NCBI RefSeq assembly: GCF_021730445.1
Contig: NZ_JADNRM010000008.1
Location: 62,001 to 126,000 of the forward strand
DNA length: 64,000 nt
Direction of reading: 5' to 3'
From: Phocaeicola faecalis
GTDB lineage: Bacteria > Bacteroidota > Bacteroidia > Bacteroidales > Bacteroidaceae
Notes under the pieces: model-generated
Seen by the model: the letters and a program-made list of their open reading frames with translations, nothing else
The model's database searches: none
Told to the model about the DNA's origin: nothing
Shown here: positions 9,126-17,911 of the stretch, one piece after another
Position numbering within the stretch: the first letter of the stretch is position 1
Layout of the letters: each line of letters starts with the position of its first letter
Program-made: the position numbers and the translations under genes

Positions 9126-9615
9126 CTGATACACTTTTCTGATATGCGATACGTGGGGTACCGTTATGTGTATAGATAATGCCACATTCTTCAAAACCGT
9201 TTTTCTTCAAGATATTCTGCATCACATAATTGTCATGATGTGTGTCTACACGTATATTATGATGTTGCTCGAAGCACCATCGGATGCATTTGTCTGCAAT
9301 TCCTTTTTCTTTCCCATTGGCAGCCATACGGTGAATTACACCATAGGGGGCCTCATTCAGCCACTTGCCATTATCGATAACCGTATAGGTAGGATCTTCT
9401 CCGATAATAAAACAGAAGGTGCCTACAATTTCTCCCTGCTCATTCTCGCACACATAGCTGTGGCCGTCGGCTATTTCCTGCTGAATGTATTCTTCAGAAG
9501 GATAACCGTTAATCCATTGGTTGGGGTTGCCATGTTCCTTCATAAATTGGCGGGCGTAGTCATATATGGCCATTATCGGCTTCAGGTCATCGAAGGTTGT
9601 TTGTCTGATTTTCAT
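9118..9615 (-). CDS. GNAT family N-acetyltransferase
   Basis: A 165-residue protein with the GNAT order: N-terminal beta/alpha unit (MKIRQTTFDDLKPIMAIYDY), a central strand (GEIVGTFCFIIGED), the acetyl-CoA-binding region near IHRMAANGKEKGIADKCIRW and a C-terminal strand with NILKKNGFEECG. The usual Q/RxxGxG/A loop appears as GKEKGIA. The substrate is unknown; relatives acetylate small amines, amino acids or protein N-termini. It lies 29 bp downstream of a second GNAT gene on the same strand, probably in one operon. Confidence 0.85.
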   Translation of the reverse strand: MKIRQTTFDDLKPIMAIYDYARQFMKEHGNPNQWINGYPSEEYIQQEIADGHSYVCENEQGEIVGTFCFIIGEDPTYTVIDNGKWLNEAPYGVIHRMAANGKEKGIADKCIRWCFEQHHNIRVDTHHDNYVMQNILKKNGFEECGIIYTHNGTPRIAYQKSVSEK

Positions 9616-9644
9616 ATTGGGTTGGGCTTACTATCGTGTTAAGA

Positions 9645-10073
9645 TTAGAAATTCATTTTATATACGTTGGTCTCTTTCTGTTCAAATCCTATTGACTGAT
9701 ACAGCTTGTTGGCGGCTGTTCGTTTGGGGTTGGAAGTCAGCATCAGTACAGGGATGCCTTGTGATTTTACGAAATCGATGGCATGGCGGACTAAAATCTT
9801 GCTGAGTCCTTTTCCGCGATAAGTTGTATCCAGTACTACATCTTCTATCCATGCTTTTCCACCGGTGGGAGTATAATAAATGCCGACAGTCAACATTCCT
9901 GCGATTACTTGATTTTCTAAAAGGAAAAACAGGTGACTGTTTTCCGAGGTGAGTGTCTGCTTGAAAGCTTCTTCTGTAAGTGTGATGGAGCGGGTGGTCA
10001 GTTGAGTCAGAAACTTCCGGGTAGCTTCCAGATATTCGGGCTTATATTCGAGTATTTCGATGATTTGAGTCAT
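9645..10073 (-). CDS. GNAT family N-acetyltransferase
   Basis: A 142-residue single-domain acetyltransferase. The core (WIEDVVLDTTYRGKGLSKIL) contains the acetyl-CoA pyrophosphate-binding loop YRGKGL after strand beta-4. The C-terminus (NKLYQSIGFEQKETNVYKM) is the typical beta-6/7 end. The length is normal for the family. It is upstream of the other GNAT gene (9118) and downstream of the radical SAM gene on the same strand. The substrate cannot be told from sequence. Confidence 0.88.
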   Translation of the reverse strand: MTQIIEILEYKPEYLEATRKFLTQLTTRSITLTEEAFKQTLTSENSHLFFLLENQVIAGMLTVGIYYTPTGGKAWIEDVVLDTTYRGKGLSKILVRHAIDFVKSQGIPVLMLTSNPKRTAANKLYQSIGFEQKETNVYKMNF

Positions 10074-10122
10074 AAATAAATTGGTTTTAAGTTTCTAATA
10101 TAATAATAAGGTGAAGTCCGGT

Positions 10123-11760
10123 TTATGTCCGAGCTTTGAAAACCGGTGCGATTTTTTGTATTTCCGATTCGAAGCCGAACCAGTAGCCATGTTCTGTGTC
10201 AGTATCTGCAGGCAGAAAGCAAAGACGCAATTCAGGTTTATAATAACCATAAAGCACTTCCCAATGTTCAGGCGGGGTCTGCCGTTTGGTCTTTACATGC
10301 TCTGCCGGCAGCTTCTTGAGTGACATGCCTGCCTCTATCCATGCAATGGAAGCCTGTGTCTGATAGTTTGGATAGTATTGTTTGCAATATTCATAAAGCA
10401 CCAACCCTCGTCTTTCCAAGCTCATAGGTTGGTCAATGAGATTGGCTTCCGTCAGGTAGGCCAGAAACTTATATAAAAAAGTCCTGTCGTTTACGATGAG
10501 TTCCCGTGTCAGGGATTGCCATGCGGGGGTATTGTAAAAGGCATCGAGTAAGCGGGACAGTTGGCGTGCTGTCTGCAATTCTCCGACGCTGATTTCTTTC
10601 GTTTGTAGTACTTCGTAAGGCGGGAGAGGGGAGTAGCGGATTTCCAACTCGTTTGCCCGACGGCGCATTTCTGTTCCGGGCAATAGCTTCAGAGATTCCA
10701 ATTGGATTTCTCCGGCACAGTATCCGGCGAGGGTGTATACATCTTCGAATATTTCATCCAGATGATAAAGCGGTAGTCCCGCAATCAGGTCGGCATGAGT
10801 TTCCATATTGGAGAGTGAACAAAGGAAGGTCAGTCCTTCCAGTGCATCGGAGAGTTTTCCCATTCTCCGGCTTGTCTCCAGAACGGGTGCACGCAGACTT
10901 TGAATGCCGGCTTCCAGGTGGAGAAGTCCTGCGGGCAATTGTTTTAACTCTTCTTTCAACTCTTCCGATAACAATGCGGGATGAATTTCCAGATGGAAGC
11001 GGATGTCGGGCGAGAACTCCAGGAAGAGGCGAAGAAGTTCTTTGGCACGGCGCGGATTATAGTTGAAGGTACGGTCGAGCACACGTACATTCTTGATGCC
11101 ATGACTGTGAATGATTTGCAATCTGTGCCGTATGCTTTCGATGGATAGTGTGCGAACAGGCTTTTCTCCTCCGCTTACACAAAAGGCGCAGGTGTTGAAG
11201 CATCCGCGTGTGGTCTCCAATTGTACGAAAGGTTTGCTCCAATTGAAGAAGCGGCTTTCTTCAGGGGGGACAAGGTCGGAAAAATGAAGTACGCGTGCTA
11301 AGCCATTGTCTTTATATTCCTTCTGGGGAGTCAGATAGCAGAGTCCCGGGATACTTTCCCACTTCTCGGGTTGCTCCCGACAGGCCAGCCATTGCGGAAA
11401 CGCTTCTTCTCCTTCTCCTCTGAACACACAGTCGACAAAAGGATTCTTACGCAAGAACTCTTCATTATCTCCCAAAAACTCAGGGCCTCCCAAGATGAGA
11501 CAAGCCTCTGGAAGCAATGCTTTGACACGAGATGTGATATGCATCAGTTGTTCGTGATTGAACAACCAAGTGGTGGCTGCAAGTATGTCGGGCCGGCGGC
11601 GGTAGATTTCATCGACAATCATCCCTACATTTTCATTAATGGTAGCAGATACTATATCCCATTCCACAGAGGTGTCCGAAGCTATCTGTGCATGCAAGGC
11701 GGGAAGTGCCAGCGAGGAGTGAGCATACGAGCTGTTGAGGTCTATCCAGAGAATCTTCAT
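10123..11760 (-). CDS. B12-binding radical SAM protein with DUF4080
   Basis: A 545-residue protein. Residues 1-130 resemble a cobalamin-binding Rossmann domain (ILGGPEFLGDNEEFL; GEGEEAFPQWL). A radical SAM core follows with the cluster motif CFNTCAFC (Cys187, 191, 194) after ETTRG. The C-terminal 170 residues match the DUF4080 tail of this family. Such enzymes use a 4Fe-4S cluster and S-adenosylmethionine for methylation or rearrangement; the reaction of this subgroup is unknown. A -7 box TATCTTTG (minus strand, 11790-11783) lies 23 bp upstream of the ATG, so it is probably transcribed alone or with the two GNAT genes. Confidence 0.88.
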   Translation of the reverse strand: MKILWIDLNSSYAHSSLALPALHAQIASDTSVEWDIVSATINENVGMIVDEIYRRRPDILAATTWLFNHEQLMHITSRVKALLPEACLILGGPEFLGDNEEFLRKNPFVDCVFRGEGEEAFPQWLACREQPEKWESIPGLCYLTPQKEYKDNGLARVLHFSDLVPPEESRFFNWSKPFVQLETTRGCFNTCAFCVSGGEKPVRTLSIESIRHRLQIIHSHGIKNVRVLDRTFNYNPRRAKELLRLFLEFSPDIRFHLEIHPALLSEELKEELKQLPAGLLHLEAGIQSLRAPVLETSRRMGKLSDALEGLTFLCSLSNMETHADLIAGLPLYHLDEIFEDVYTLAGYCAGEIQLESLKLLPGTEMRRRANELEIRYSPLPPYEVLQTKEISVGELQTARQLSRLLDAFYNTPAWQSLTRELIVNDRTFLYKFLAYLTEANLIDQPMSLERRGLVLYEYCKQYYPNYQTQASIAWIEAGMSLKKLPAEHVKTKRQTPPEHWEVLYGYYKPELRLCFLPADTDTEHGYWFGFESEIQKIAPVFKART

Positions 11761-11782
11761 GTTTAATATTGTTTTCAGTTTG

Positions 11783-11790
11783 CAAAGATA
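11783..11790 (-). promoter_or_regulatory. -7 promoter element of the radical SAM gene
   Basis: On the minus strand the bases read TATCTTTG, an exact TAnnTTTG match, 23 bp before the ATG at 11760. No TTTG is visible at the usual -33 distance. Confidence 0.5.
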
Positions 11791-11834
11791 GCTCTTTTTT
11801 TATATCTTGCCTGCGTTTTTAAACAGATACCGTT

Positions 11835-12317
11835 ATGATTAGAAGAGCAGAACTACAAGATGCGAAAGCTATTACGGCTATTTATAATGAATATGTCGCA
11901 CACAGTGTGGTTACATTTGATATCGAACCAGTGAGGGAAGAGGATATGCGCTTCCGGATAGCTGAGATTTCGGCTCATTATCCTTATTTTGTTTACGAGT
12001 CGGACGGAAAGGTTATGGGGTATTGCTATGCTCACCCCTGGAAACAGCGTGTGGCCTACGGACATACATTGGAAACGACTGTTTATCTTCTTCCCGATTG
12101 TGTCGGGAAAGGTATGGGCACCCAACTCATGACACGCTTGATAGAAGAATGTCGGAGGGAGGGGTATCATGCACTGATTGCTTGCCTGACGGAGCCGAAT
12201 GAGGCCAGCACTTCCTTACACACTAAGTTGGGCTTTCAAAAAGTCTCTCATTTTAAGGAAGTTGGACTGAAATTTGGTAGTTGGCTCGATGTCGGCGATT
12301 ACGAGCTCATCTTATAG
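11835..12317 (+). CDS. PAT-like GNAT acetyltransferase
   Basis: A 160-residue member of the phosphinothricin/methionine-sulfone acetyltransferase branch of GNATs. Typical marks are IYNEYV near the N-terminus, ETTVYLLPDCVGKGMGTQLM with the acetyl-CoA loop, SLHTKLGF, and the C-terminal WLDVGDYEL. Family members acetylate amino-acid analogues such as methionine sulfoximine; the physiological substrate here is unknown. It is divergent from the radical SAM gene across a 74-bp gap and 59 bp before the DUF488 gene. Confidence 0.88.
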   Translation: MIRRAELQDAKAITAIYNEYVAHSVVTFDIEPVREEDMRFRIAEISAHYPYFVYESDGKVMGYCYAHPWKQRVAYGHTLETTVYLLPDCVGKGMGTQLMTRLIEECRREGYHALIACLTEPNEASTSLHTKLGFQKVSHFKEVGLKFGSWLDVGDYELIL

Positions 12318-12376
12318 CCTGTGAACATTTCCATCAAAAAAAAGGTTATAGCCATTAAAACTAAAAACAACTGACT

Positions 12377-12733
12377 ATGACTCAAATTAGTATTAAAAGG
12401 GTATATGAAGACTTTTCGCCCAACGATGGTTATCGGGTATTGGTCGACCGTCTTTGGCCCAGAGGAATGAAACGGGAGCATCTGATATACGATTATTGGG
12501 CAAAAGAATTAACCCCTTCCAATGCTTTGCGTAAATGGTTTCATGCCGACGTAGAAAAAAGATGGGGCGCCTTTGCCGATATGTACCAAAAAGAACTGGA
12601 ACGCTCACCTGCCGTTAAAGCGTTCATTGATAGGATAAAACCTTATGAAAAGGTTACACTTCTATATGCTTCGAAGAATCAGGAGCAGAATCATGCGCGT
12701 GTACTGGCGCAATATTTAAGCACACTTTCTTAG
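12377..12733 (+). CDS. DUF488 family protein (YeaO-like)
   Basis: A 118-residue single-domain protein with the signature of the YeaO/DUF488 family: KRVYE near the N-terminus, VDRLWPRGM at about 23-31, and WFHAD at about 54-58. The function is unknown; the compact fold has been suggested to bind small molecules or metals. It follows the PAT-like gene on the same strand and ends 54 bp before the carboxylase operon, which has its own promoter-like -7 box, so it is likely the end of its transcript. Confidence 0.88.
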   Translation: MTQISIKRVYEDFSPNDGYRVLVDRLWPRGMKREHLIYDYWAKELTPSNALRKWFHADVEKRWGAFADMYQKELERSPAVKAFIDRIKPYEKVTLLYASKNQEQNHARVLAQYLSTLS

Positions 12734-12752
12734 TTTTTGTGCAGAAAAAAGC

Positions 12753-12760
12753 TAACTTTG
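12753..12760 (+). promoter_or_regulatory. -7 promoter element of the acyl-CoA carboxylase operon
   Basis: TAACTTTG matches TAnnTTTG 27 bp before the ATG at 12788. A TTTTTG at 12734-12739 lies only 13 bp upstream, closer than usual for a -33 element, so the spacing is not ideal. Confidence 0.5.
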
Positions 12761-12787
12761 CGACCGTTTTAGGTAAAAAGAAGGATT

Positions 12788-14299
12788 ATGATACAAAAGG
12801 TTCTAATCGCCAATCGTGGCGAGATAGCCGTACGTGTAATGCGTTCCTGTAAGGAAATGGGCATTCGCACCGTGGCTGTTTTTTCGGAAGCTGACCGCAC
12901 AGCGCGGCACGTAATGTATGCAGATGAAGCCTGTTTGATAGGCCCTGCCGCTTCCAAAGATAGTTATCTGAATATAGATAATATCATCAAAGCTGCCAAG
13001 CAGCATCATGCCGATGCCATTCACCCCGGCTATGGTTTTTTATCCGAGAATGCAGACTTTGCCCGCCGTTGTAAGGAAGAAGGGATTATCTTTATCGGGC
13101 CTGCCGCCGAGACGATGGAGGCGATGGGCGATAAGATAGCTGCCCGCAAGCGTATGATTGCTGCCGGCGTACCTGTTGTTCCCGGAACGGAACAGCCGTT
13201 ACAGAGTGCAGAGGAAGCAGTCCGCATTTGCAATGAAATCGGCTATCCCGTGATGCTGAAAGCCTCAATGGGTGGCGGTGGAAAGGGTATGCGCCTCATT
13301 CACAGTGAAAACGAAGTGGTGGAGGCTTATAATACCGCACGTTCGGAATCTATGTCGTCTTTTGGCGATGATACCGTTTATCTGGAGAAGTTTGTGGAAG
13401 AGCCTCACCATATCGAGTTCCAAATTCTGGGTGACAATCATGGCAATGTGATTCATCTGTTCGACCGAGAATGTTCTGTTCAGCGTCGTAACCAGAAAAT
13501 AGTGGAGGAAAGTCCTTCGCCGTTCCTTACCCCCGAACTCCGCAGGGAGATGGGTGAGAAAGCGGTTGCCGCAGCCAAGGCGGTGAACTATTCGGGTGCG
13601 GGAACCATTGAGTTTCTCGTGGACAAGAACCGTAATTTCTATTTTCTCGAAATGAATACCCGCCTCCAGGTGGAACATCCCATCACGGAAGAAGTGGTCG
13701 GTGTAGATTTGGTAAAGGAACAAATCCGTATCGCCAATGACGAGGTGCTGCATCTCAGACAGGAGGAGTTGTTCCAGCGCGGCCATGCCATCGAATGCCG
13801 TATCTGCGCTGAGGATACGGAGAATAATTTCATGCCTTCGCCGGGTATCATCAAGCAGCTCACCGAGCCGAACGGTATCGGTGTCCGCATCGACAGCTAC
13901 GTGTACGAGGGGTATGAGATACCCATCTATTACGATCCCATGATAGGCAAGCTGATTGTTTGGGCTACTACTCGACAATATGCCATCGAGCGTATGCGCC
14001 GTGTACTTTATGAATACAAAATCACCGGGCTGAAGACCAACCTCAGCTATTTGAAACGTATCATGCATACGCCCGACTTTGTGAAAGGCGAATATAATAC
14101 GCTGTTTATCGAGAAGAACTCCCGTATGTTGTTGCGTGGCAACGGCAATAACGAGGAAATCGAGAATATTGCAATGATTGCCTCTTACATTGATTATCTG
14201 ATGAATCTGGAAGAAAACAAGAGCTCGCAGTTGCCCGACGGCCGTCCCATCAGCCGTTGGCGTGAGTTCGGTTTGCAGAAGGGAGTATTACGCATCTAA
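12788..14299 (+). CDS. accC: Biotin carboxylase subunit of an acyl-CoA carboxylase
   Basis: A 503-residue ATP-grasp enzyme that carboxylates biotin on the carrier protein using ATP and bicarbonate. The N-terminal biotin carboxylase domain starts with VLIANRGEIAVRVMRSCKE. The glycine-rich ATP loop (GGGGKGMRLIHS) is at about 165, and the catalytic/metal region EMNTRLQVEHPITEEVVG is at about 290. Length is normal (about 450-500). It is the first of three genes, 17 bp before the biotin carrier and followed by the carboxyltransferase. A dedicated biotin carboxylase points to an ATP-dependent carboxylase and not to a sodium-pumping decarboxylase. Confidence 0.93.
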   Translation: MIQKVLIANRGEIAVRVMRSCKEMGIRTVAVFSEADRTARHVMYADEACLIGPAASKDSYLNIDNIIKAAKQHHADAIHPGYGFLSENADFARRCKEEGIIFIGPAAETMEAMGDKIAARKRMIAAGVPVVPGTEQPLQSAEEAVRICNEIGYPVMLKASMGGGGKGMRLIHSENEVVEAYNTARSESMSSFGDDTVYLEKFVEEPHHIEFQILGDNHGNVIHLFDRECSVQRRNQKIVEESPSPFLTPELRREMGEKAVAAAKAVNYSGAGTIEFLVDKNRNFYFLEMNTRLQVEHPITEEVVGVDLVKEQIRIANDEVLHLRQEELFQRGHAIECRICAEDTENNFMPSPGIIKQLTEPNGIGVRIDSYVYEGYEIPIYYDPMIGKLIVWATTRQYAIERMRRVLYEYKITGLKTNLSYLKRIMHTPDFVKGEYNTLFIEKNSRMLLRGNGNNEEIENIAMIASYIDYLMNLEENKSSQLPDGRPISRWREFGLQKGVLRI

Positions 14300-14316
14300 A
14301 CAAACGGAAAAGAAAT

Positions 14317-14832
14317 ATGGAAATACATATAGGAGACCGCATCGCCGATGTAACTTTGGTGAGCAAAGAGGGTAATAAGGTACAGTTCCTTATCGATGGA
14401 AAGCCTTATGACGTGGATATTGTGATGGCGGAGAACGGAAGTTGTTCCATTCTTCACGATGGCAATTCGTTTAATGCCGAGTTGATTCGCGGTGAAGGCG
14501 GTAAGAGTTATGACGTGAACATGTTCTACCGTTCTTACCACGTAAATATTGTGGATACGCAAACCAAGTACTTGCGCATGAAGAAGGGCGGAGAAGAGAA
14601 ACAAGACAATCGGATTATTGCGCCCATGCCGGGTAAGGTCGTTAAGATTCCCGTCCAAAAGGGAGACTGTCTTAGTGCAGGAGACATCGTGGTGGTGCTG
14701 GAAGCCATGAAGATGCAGAGCAACTACAAAGTAAGTTCGGATTGTGTCGTAAAGGATATTCTGGTGCAGGAGGGCGATGCTGTCAATGCTAACCAGGAAC
14801 TGATTATATTGGATATCATAAAAGAAGATTGA
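14317..14832 (+). CDS. Biotin carboxyl carrier protein
   Basis: A 171-residue carrier. The first 90 residues are a low-complexity beta-rich part also seen in Bacteroidetes carriers. The C-terminal 75 residues are a biotinyl domain (APMPGKVVKIPVQKGD ... LEAMKMQ) with the biotinylated lysine at Lys132 in EAMKM. It shuttles carboxybiotin between the biotin carboxylase (12788) and the carboxyltransferase (14840), and lies between them with gaps of 17 and 7 bp. Confidence 0.93.
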   Translation: MEIHIGDRIADVTLVSKEGNKVQFLIDGKPYDVDIVMAENGSCSILHDGNSFNAELIRGEGGKSYDVNMFYRSYHVNIVDTQTKYLRMKKGGEEKQDNRIIAPMPGKVVKIPVQKGDCLSAGDIVVVLEAMKMQSNYKVSSDCVVKDILVQEGDAVNANQELIILDIIKED

Positions 14833-14839
14833 AAGAACC

Positions 14840-16372
14840 ATGACAAGAGAAGAAATATACAGCCGGTTTGAGGAACTGGACAAAAACGCATCGCTGGGTG
14901 GCGGTGTGGACAAGATAGAAAAACAGCATGCGCAGGGCAAGATGACTGCCCGCGAACGTATTGAAATGCTCCTTGACAAAGGTACATTCAATGAACTTGA
15001 CAAGCTGGTAAACCACCGTTGCACCAATTTCGGCATGGAGAAGAAACAGATTGCCGGCGACGGGATGGTGACGGGATACGGAAAGATAGACGGTCGTCTG
15101 GTTTTTGTGTATGCCTATGACTTCACCGCACACGGCGGTTCGTTGAGTGAAACCAATGCCGCCAAGATTGTCAAGGTGCAGGAACTTGCTCTGAAGAACG
15201 GTGCACCTGTCATTGCACTGAATGATTCGGGTGGTGCCCGTATTCAGGAAGGCGTGAATAGCCTTGCCGGTTATGCCTCCATCTTCTATCAGAATACCAT
15301 TGCTTCGGGGGTCATTCCACAGATTTCCGCTATCTTGGGGCCTTGTGCGGGTGGTGCTTGCTACTCTCCCGCACTGACCGACTTTATCTTTATGGTGAAA
15401 GAGCAGAGCCACATGTTTATTACCGGGCCGGATGTGGTAAAGACCGTGACCAATGAAGAGGTGGGAAAAGAAGAACTGGGTGGCGCTTATACTCACAGTT
15501 CCAAGAGTGGCGTCACTCACTTTATGTGTAATAATGAGGAGGAAACTCTGATGAGCATCCGTGAACTGTTGAGTTTCTTGCCTTCCAACAATATGGAGGA
15601 TGCTCCCCTTGTTCCCTGCACGGATGATATCCATCGTCAGGTAGAAGCGCTTCAGACCGTTATCCCCGAAGACCCCAATATGCCTTACGACATCAAGGAC
15701 ATCATTGAGCCGGTGCTGGACAACCAGTACTTTTTCGAGGTAATGCCCCATTTTGCCAAGAACGTGGTAGTGGGATTCGGTCGTTTGGGCGGTCGTTCGG
15801 TGGGTATCGTTGCCAACCAGCCCGCTTACCTTGCCGGTGTGCTTGATATTGATGCCAGCGACAAGGCTGCCCGCTTCATTCGTTTCTGCGACTGTTTCAA
15901 TATACCTTTGATTACCTTTGAGGATGTTCCCGGTTTCCTTCCCGGCACGGTGCAGGAACACAACGGCATTATCCGTCACGGTGCGAAAATAGTGTATGCA
16001 TACGCCGAGGCTACGGTTCCCAAAGTTACATTGATTACTCGTAAAGCATACGGTGGAGCCTATATCGTGATGTCCAGCAAACCGACAGGGGCTGATGTGA
16101 ATCTGGCTTATCCGCAGGCCGAAATTGCAGTGATGGGTGCTGAGGGTGCAGTGAACATCCTTTATCGGAAATCGACTCCCGAAGAGAAGCAGGAAATAAT
16201 TAAGGAGTATGAGAATAAGTTTTCCAACCCCTACCGTGCAGCCGAACGCGGACTGATTGACGAAGTGATTATGCCGCGCGATACAAGATATAAACTGGCT
16301 CAGGCGTTGGATATGTGTCACAACAAAAACCAAAGCAATCCGCCTAAGAAACACGGTAATATGCCGCTTTAA
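14840..16372 (+). CDS. Acyl-CoA carboxyltransferase subunit (propionyl-/methylmalonyl-CoA type)
   Basis: A 510-residue carboxyltransferase with two crotonase-like halves. The N-terminal half has the acyl-CoA oxyanion motif GGARIQEGVNSLAGY and GPCAGGACYSPALTDF. The C-terminal half binds carboxybiotin (FEDVPGFLPGTVQEH; RKAYGGAYIVMSSK). This fold transfers CO2 to or from propionyl-CoA/methylmalonyl-CoA; homologues are often named methylmalonyl-CoA decarboxylase alpha or propionyl-CoA carboxylase beta. The adjacent biotin carboxylase favours a carboxylase. A terminator follows at 16404. Confidence 0.9.
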   Translation: MTREEIYSRFEELDKNASLGGGVDKIEKQHAQGKMTARERIEMLLDKGTFNELDKLVNHRCTNFGMEKKQIAGDGMVTGYGKIDGRLVFVYAYDFTAHGGSLSETNAAKIVKVQELALKNGAPVIALNDSGGARIQEGVNSLAGYASIFYQNTIASGVIPQISAILGPCAGGACYSPALTDFIFMVKEQSHMFITGPDVVKTVTNEEVGKEELGGAYTHSSKSGVTHFMCNNEEETLMSIRELLSFLPSNNMEDAPLVPCTDDIHRQVEALQTVIPEDPNMPYDIKDIIEPVLDNQYFFEVMPHFAKNVVVGFGRLGGRSVGIVANQPAYLAGVLDIDASDKAARFIRFCDCFNIPLITFEDVPGFLPGTVQEHNGIIRHGAKIVYAYAEATVPKVTLITRKAYGGAYIVMSSKPTGADVNLAYPQAEIAVMGAEGAVNILYRKSTPEEKQEIIKEYENKFSNPYRAAERGLIDEVIMPRDTRYKLAQALDMCHNKNQSNPPKKHGNMPL

Positions 16373-16403
16373 AGAAATAGAAGGATAAATGAACTTTTTA
16401 TAG

Positions 16404-16450
16404 AAGAACAGTCTTGTTTCTAAAGAATAGGACTGTTCTTTGTTTTGTTC
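16404..16450 (+). terminator. Terminator of the acyl-CoA carboxylase operon
   Basis: AAGAACAGTC (16404-16413) pairs with GACTGTTCTT (16431-16440) across a 17-nt loop and is followed by TGTTTTGTT. It lies 31 bp after the carboxyltransferase stop. Confidence 0.7.
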
Positions 16451-16553
16451 GTTATGGATTAACTGAAAAGTTGTAACTTTGTGCATTTTGAAGGCGAAGA
16501 AGATGATTGCTTGGTTCGCTATAAGTTGCATTAAAGCTTTATATAAAGTTGAA

Positions 16554-16606
16554 TTGCCCGACAATATAGAAATAAAATAGCGTTTTATTTCTATATTGTC
16601 GGGCAA
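16554..16606. repeat. Perfect 24-bp inverted repeat with 5-nt loop
   Basis: TTGCCCGACAATATAGAAAT plus AAAA (16554-16577) is exactly complementary to 16583-16606, with loop TAGCG. The right arm ends only five bases before the TATCTTTG -7 box of the next gene, so it covers the place of a -33 element. It may be an operator, a second terminator for the upstream operon, or the scar of a mobile element. Confidence 0.85.
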
Positions 16607-16611
16607 TCTTT

Positions 16612-16619
16612 TATCTTTG
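16612..16619 (+). promoter_or_regulatory. -7 promoter element abutting the long hairpin
   Basis: TATCTTTG matches TAnnTTTG, 25 bp before the ATG at 16645. The expected -33 region falls inside the right arm of the inverted repeat (16583-16606). Confidence 0.55.
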
Positions 16620-16644
16620 TGTAACTTAACAACCTAGAAATAAT

Positions 16645-17268
16645 ATGTTCTTTCTTTGTAGACTGTGGATATGGTGTAAACGTTTCCGTCATCGTTGTGG
16701 TTACGGTGTGCACTCTCCGTCCGACTTTTTTTTGATAACTTCCATTATTTATGAGAGATACCCTTACTATGCATACCGGACATTGAAGAAAAGGGGATTC
16801 TCAAATTACCTGCCTCACTATCGGTGCAAAGTGAACCGTTTGCTGTTCAGATTGGTTAATTATTTCAGACCGAAATCTTTGATAGAAGTGGGGATTGGCA
16901 ATGGAGCGTCCATCAGTTATATGCGTGCGGCTTGTCACACCATGGATTCTGTTACCCTGAAGGGAAGAGACCGGGATAAAACCTTACAGCAACTAGCTGA
17001 AAAGTTGGAAGAACTGCAATATATTGATTGCTTGCATATTGCACATACTTCCTTCTACCAAGAAGTGTTTGAACAATCCTTGCCCTATATACACCCGGAT
17101 AGTTGGTTTATTATAGGAGGAATTTATGAATCAAAGGAGAAGCACGAATGGTGGAAAAAGGTGGTTGCTGATGAACGTGTCGGTATAACCTTTGATTTAT
17201 ATGATATCGGTCTGGTGTTTTTCGATAAGAAACGTTATAAACAGCATTATATAGTCAACTTCTTATAA
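16645..17268 (+). CDS. SAM-dependent methyltransferase-like protein
   Basis: A 207-residue protein with a class I methyltransferase-like glycine loop ([16 protein letters not shown] at about 79-94), followed by helices and a strand ending [17 protein letters not shown]. The N-terminal [14 protein letters not shown] and the C-terminal [19 protein letters not shown] mark a Bacteroidetes-specific family annotated as putative methyltransferase. The loop matches the family, but a usual acidic residue after strand 2 is not obvious, so activity is unproven. It ends 8 bp before the cobalamin adenosyltransferase gene, so the two are probably co-transcribed. Confidence 0.65.
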   Translation: MFFLCRLWIWCKRFRHRCGYGVHSPSDFFLITSIIYERYPYYAYRTLKKRGFSNYLPHYRCKVNRLLFRLVNYFRPKSLIEVGIGNGASISYMRAACHTMDSVTLKGRDRDKTLQQLAEKLEELQYIDCLHIAHTSFYQEVFEQSLPYIHPDSWFIIGGIYESKEKHEWWKKVVADERVGITFDLYDIGLVFFDKKRYKQHYIVNFL

Positions 17269-17276
17269 ATAAGACC

Positions 17277-17840
17277 ATGAAAAAAAGTATGATATATACG
17301 AAGACAGGCGATAAAGGTACCACCTCATTGGTAGGGGGAGCTCGTGTGCCCAAGACACATATACGCTTGGAAGCTTATGGAACCATTGATGAACTGAACG
17401 CTTATTTGGGGTTTCTGCAAACATATTTGACAGAGGAAAACGACAAACATTTGGTGACCCATGTGCAGAATAAGTTGTTTTCCGTCGGCTCCTATCTGGC
17501 TACCGACCAGGCACAGACTGCATTGCGCATGGAGAGCCGTATAAGTGATGAAGATATTACATTATTGGAACAGGCCATTGATGAAATAGACAATGCACTC
17601 ACTCCTCTTCATGCGTTTATCCTTCCGGGGGGGGCGCGTGGCGCTGCTGTCTGTCATATCTGCCGTACAGTGTGCCGTCGGGCTGAACGTCGTATATTGG
17701 CATTGGCCGGAGAATGTGAAATAGAGGCTCGTGTAACAGCTTTTGTCAATAGATTATCGGATTATCTGTTCATTTTGGCACGGAAGTTGAATCATCTTGC
17801 AGAAAAGGAAGAAATTTTTTGGGATAAAAGTTGCAGATGA
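17277..17840 (+). CDS. PduO-type cob(I)alamin adenosyltransferase
   Basis: A 187-residue ATP:cob(I)alamin adenosyltransferase that makes adenosylcobalamin. Marks are the N-terminal ATP-binding [16 protein letters not shown], then [27 protein letters not shown], and the C-terminal [13 protein letters not shown] with the arginine pair that contacts ATP. The length is standard. Adenosylcobalamin is the cofactor of methylmalonyl-CoA mutase, so it fits with the propionyl/methylmalonyl-CoA carboxylase genes about 900 bp upstream. Confidence 0.93.
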   Translation: MKKSMIYTKTGDKGTTSLVGGARVPKTHIRLEAYGTIDELNAYLGFLQTYLTEENDKHLVTHVQNKLFSVGSYLATDQAQTALRMESRISDEDITLLEQAIDEIDNALTPLHAFILPGGARGAAVCHICRTVCRRAERRILALAGECEIEARVTAFVNRLSDYLFILARKLNHLAEKEEIFWDKSCR

Positions 17841-17852
17841 AATAATTTATTA

Positions 17853-17860
17853 TACTTTTG
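17853..17860 (+). promoter_or_regulatory. -7 promoter element of the DUF2795 gene
   Basis: TACTTTTG matches TAnnTTTG, with a TTG at 17831-17833 19 bp upstream as a partial -33. It overlaps the TTG at 17858 that would extend the downstream reading frame, so the ATG at 17912 is the real start. Confidence 0.6.
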
Positions 17861-17911
17861 CGGCTAAATAGAGATAAAAGGAAAAGTATTTACTCAAAAA
17901 ATAAGAAAACT

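Noticed and set aside
14816..16606. A 596-codon open frame antisense to the carboxyltransferase gene.
   Set aside because: It mirrors a strongly conserved gene, has no domain of its own and arises from codon bias on the coding strand.
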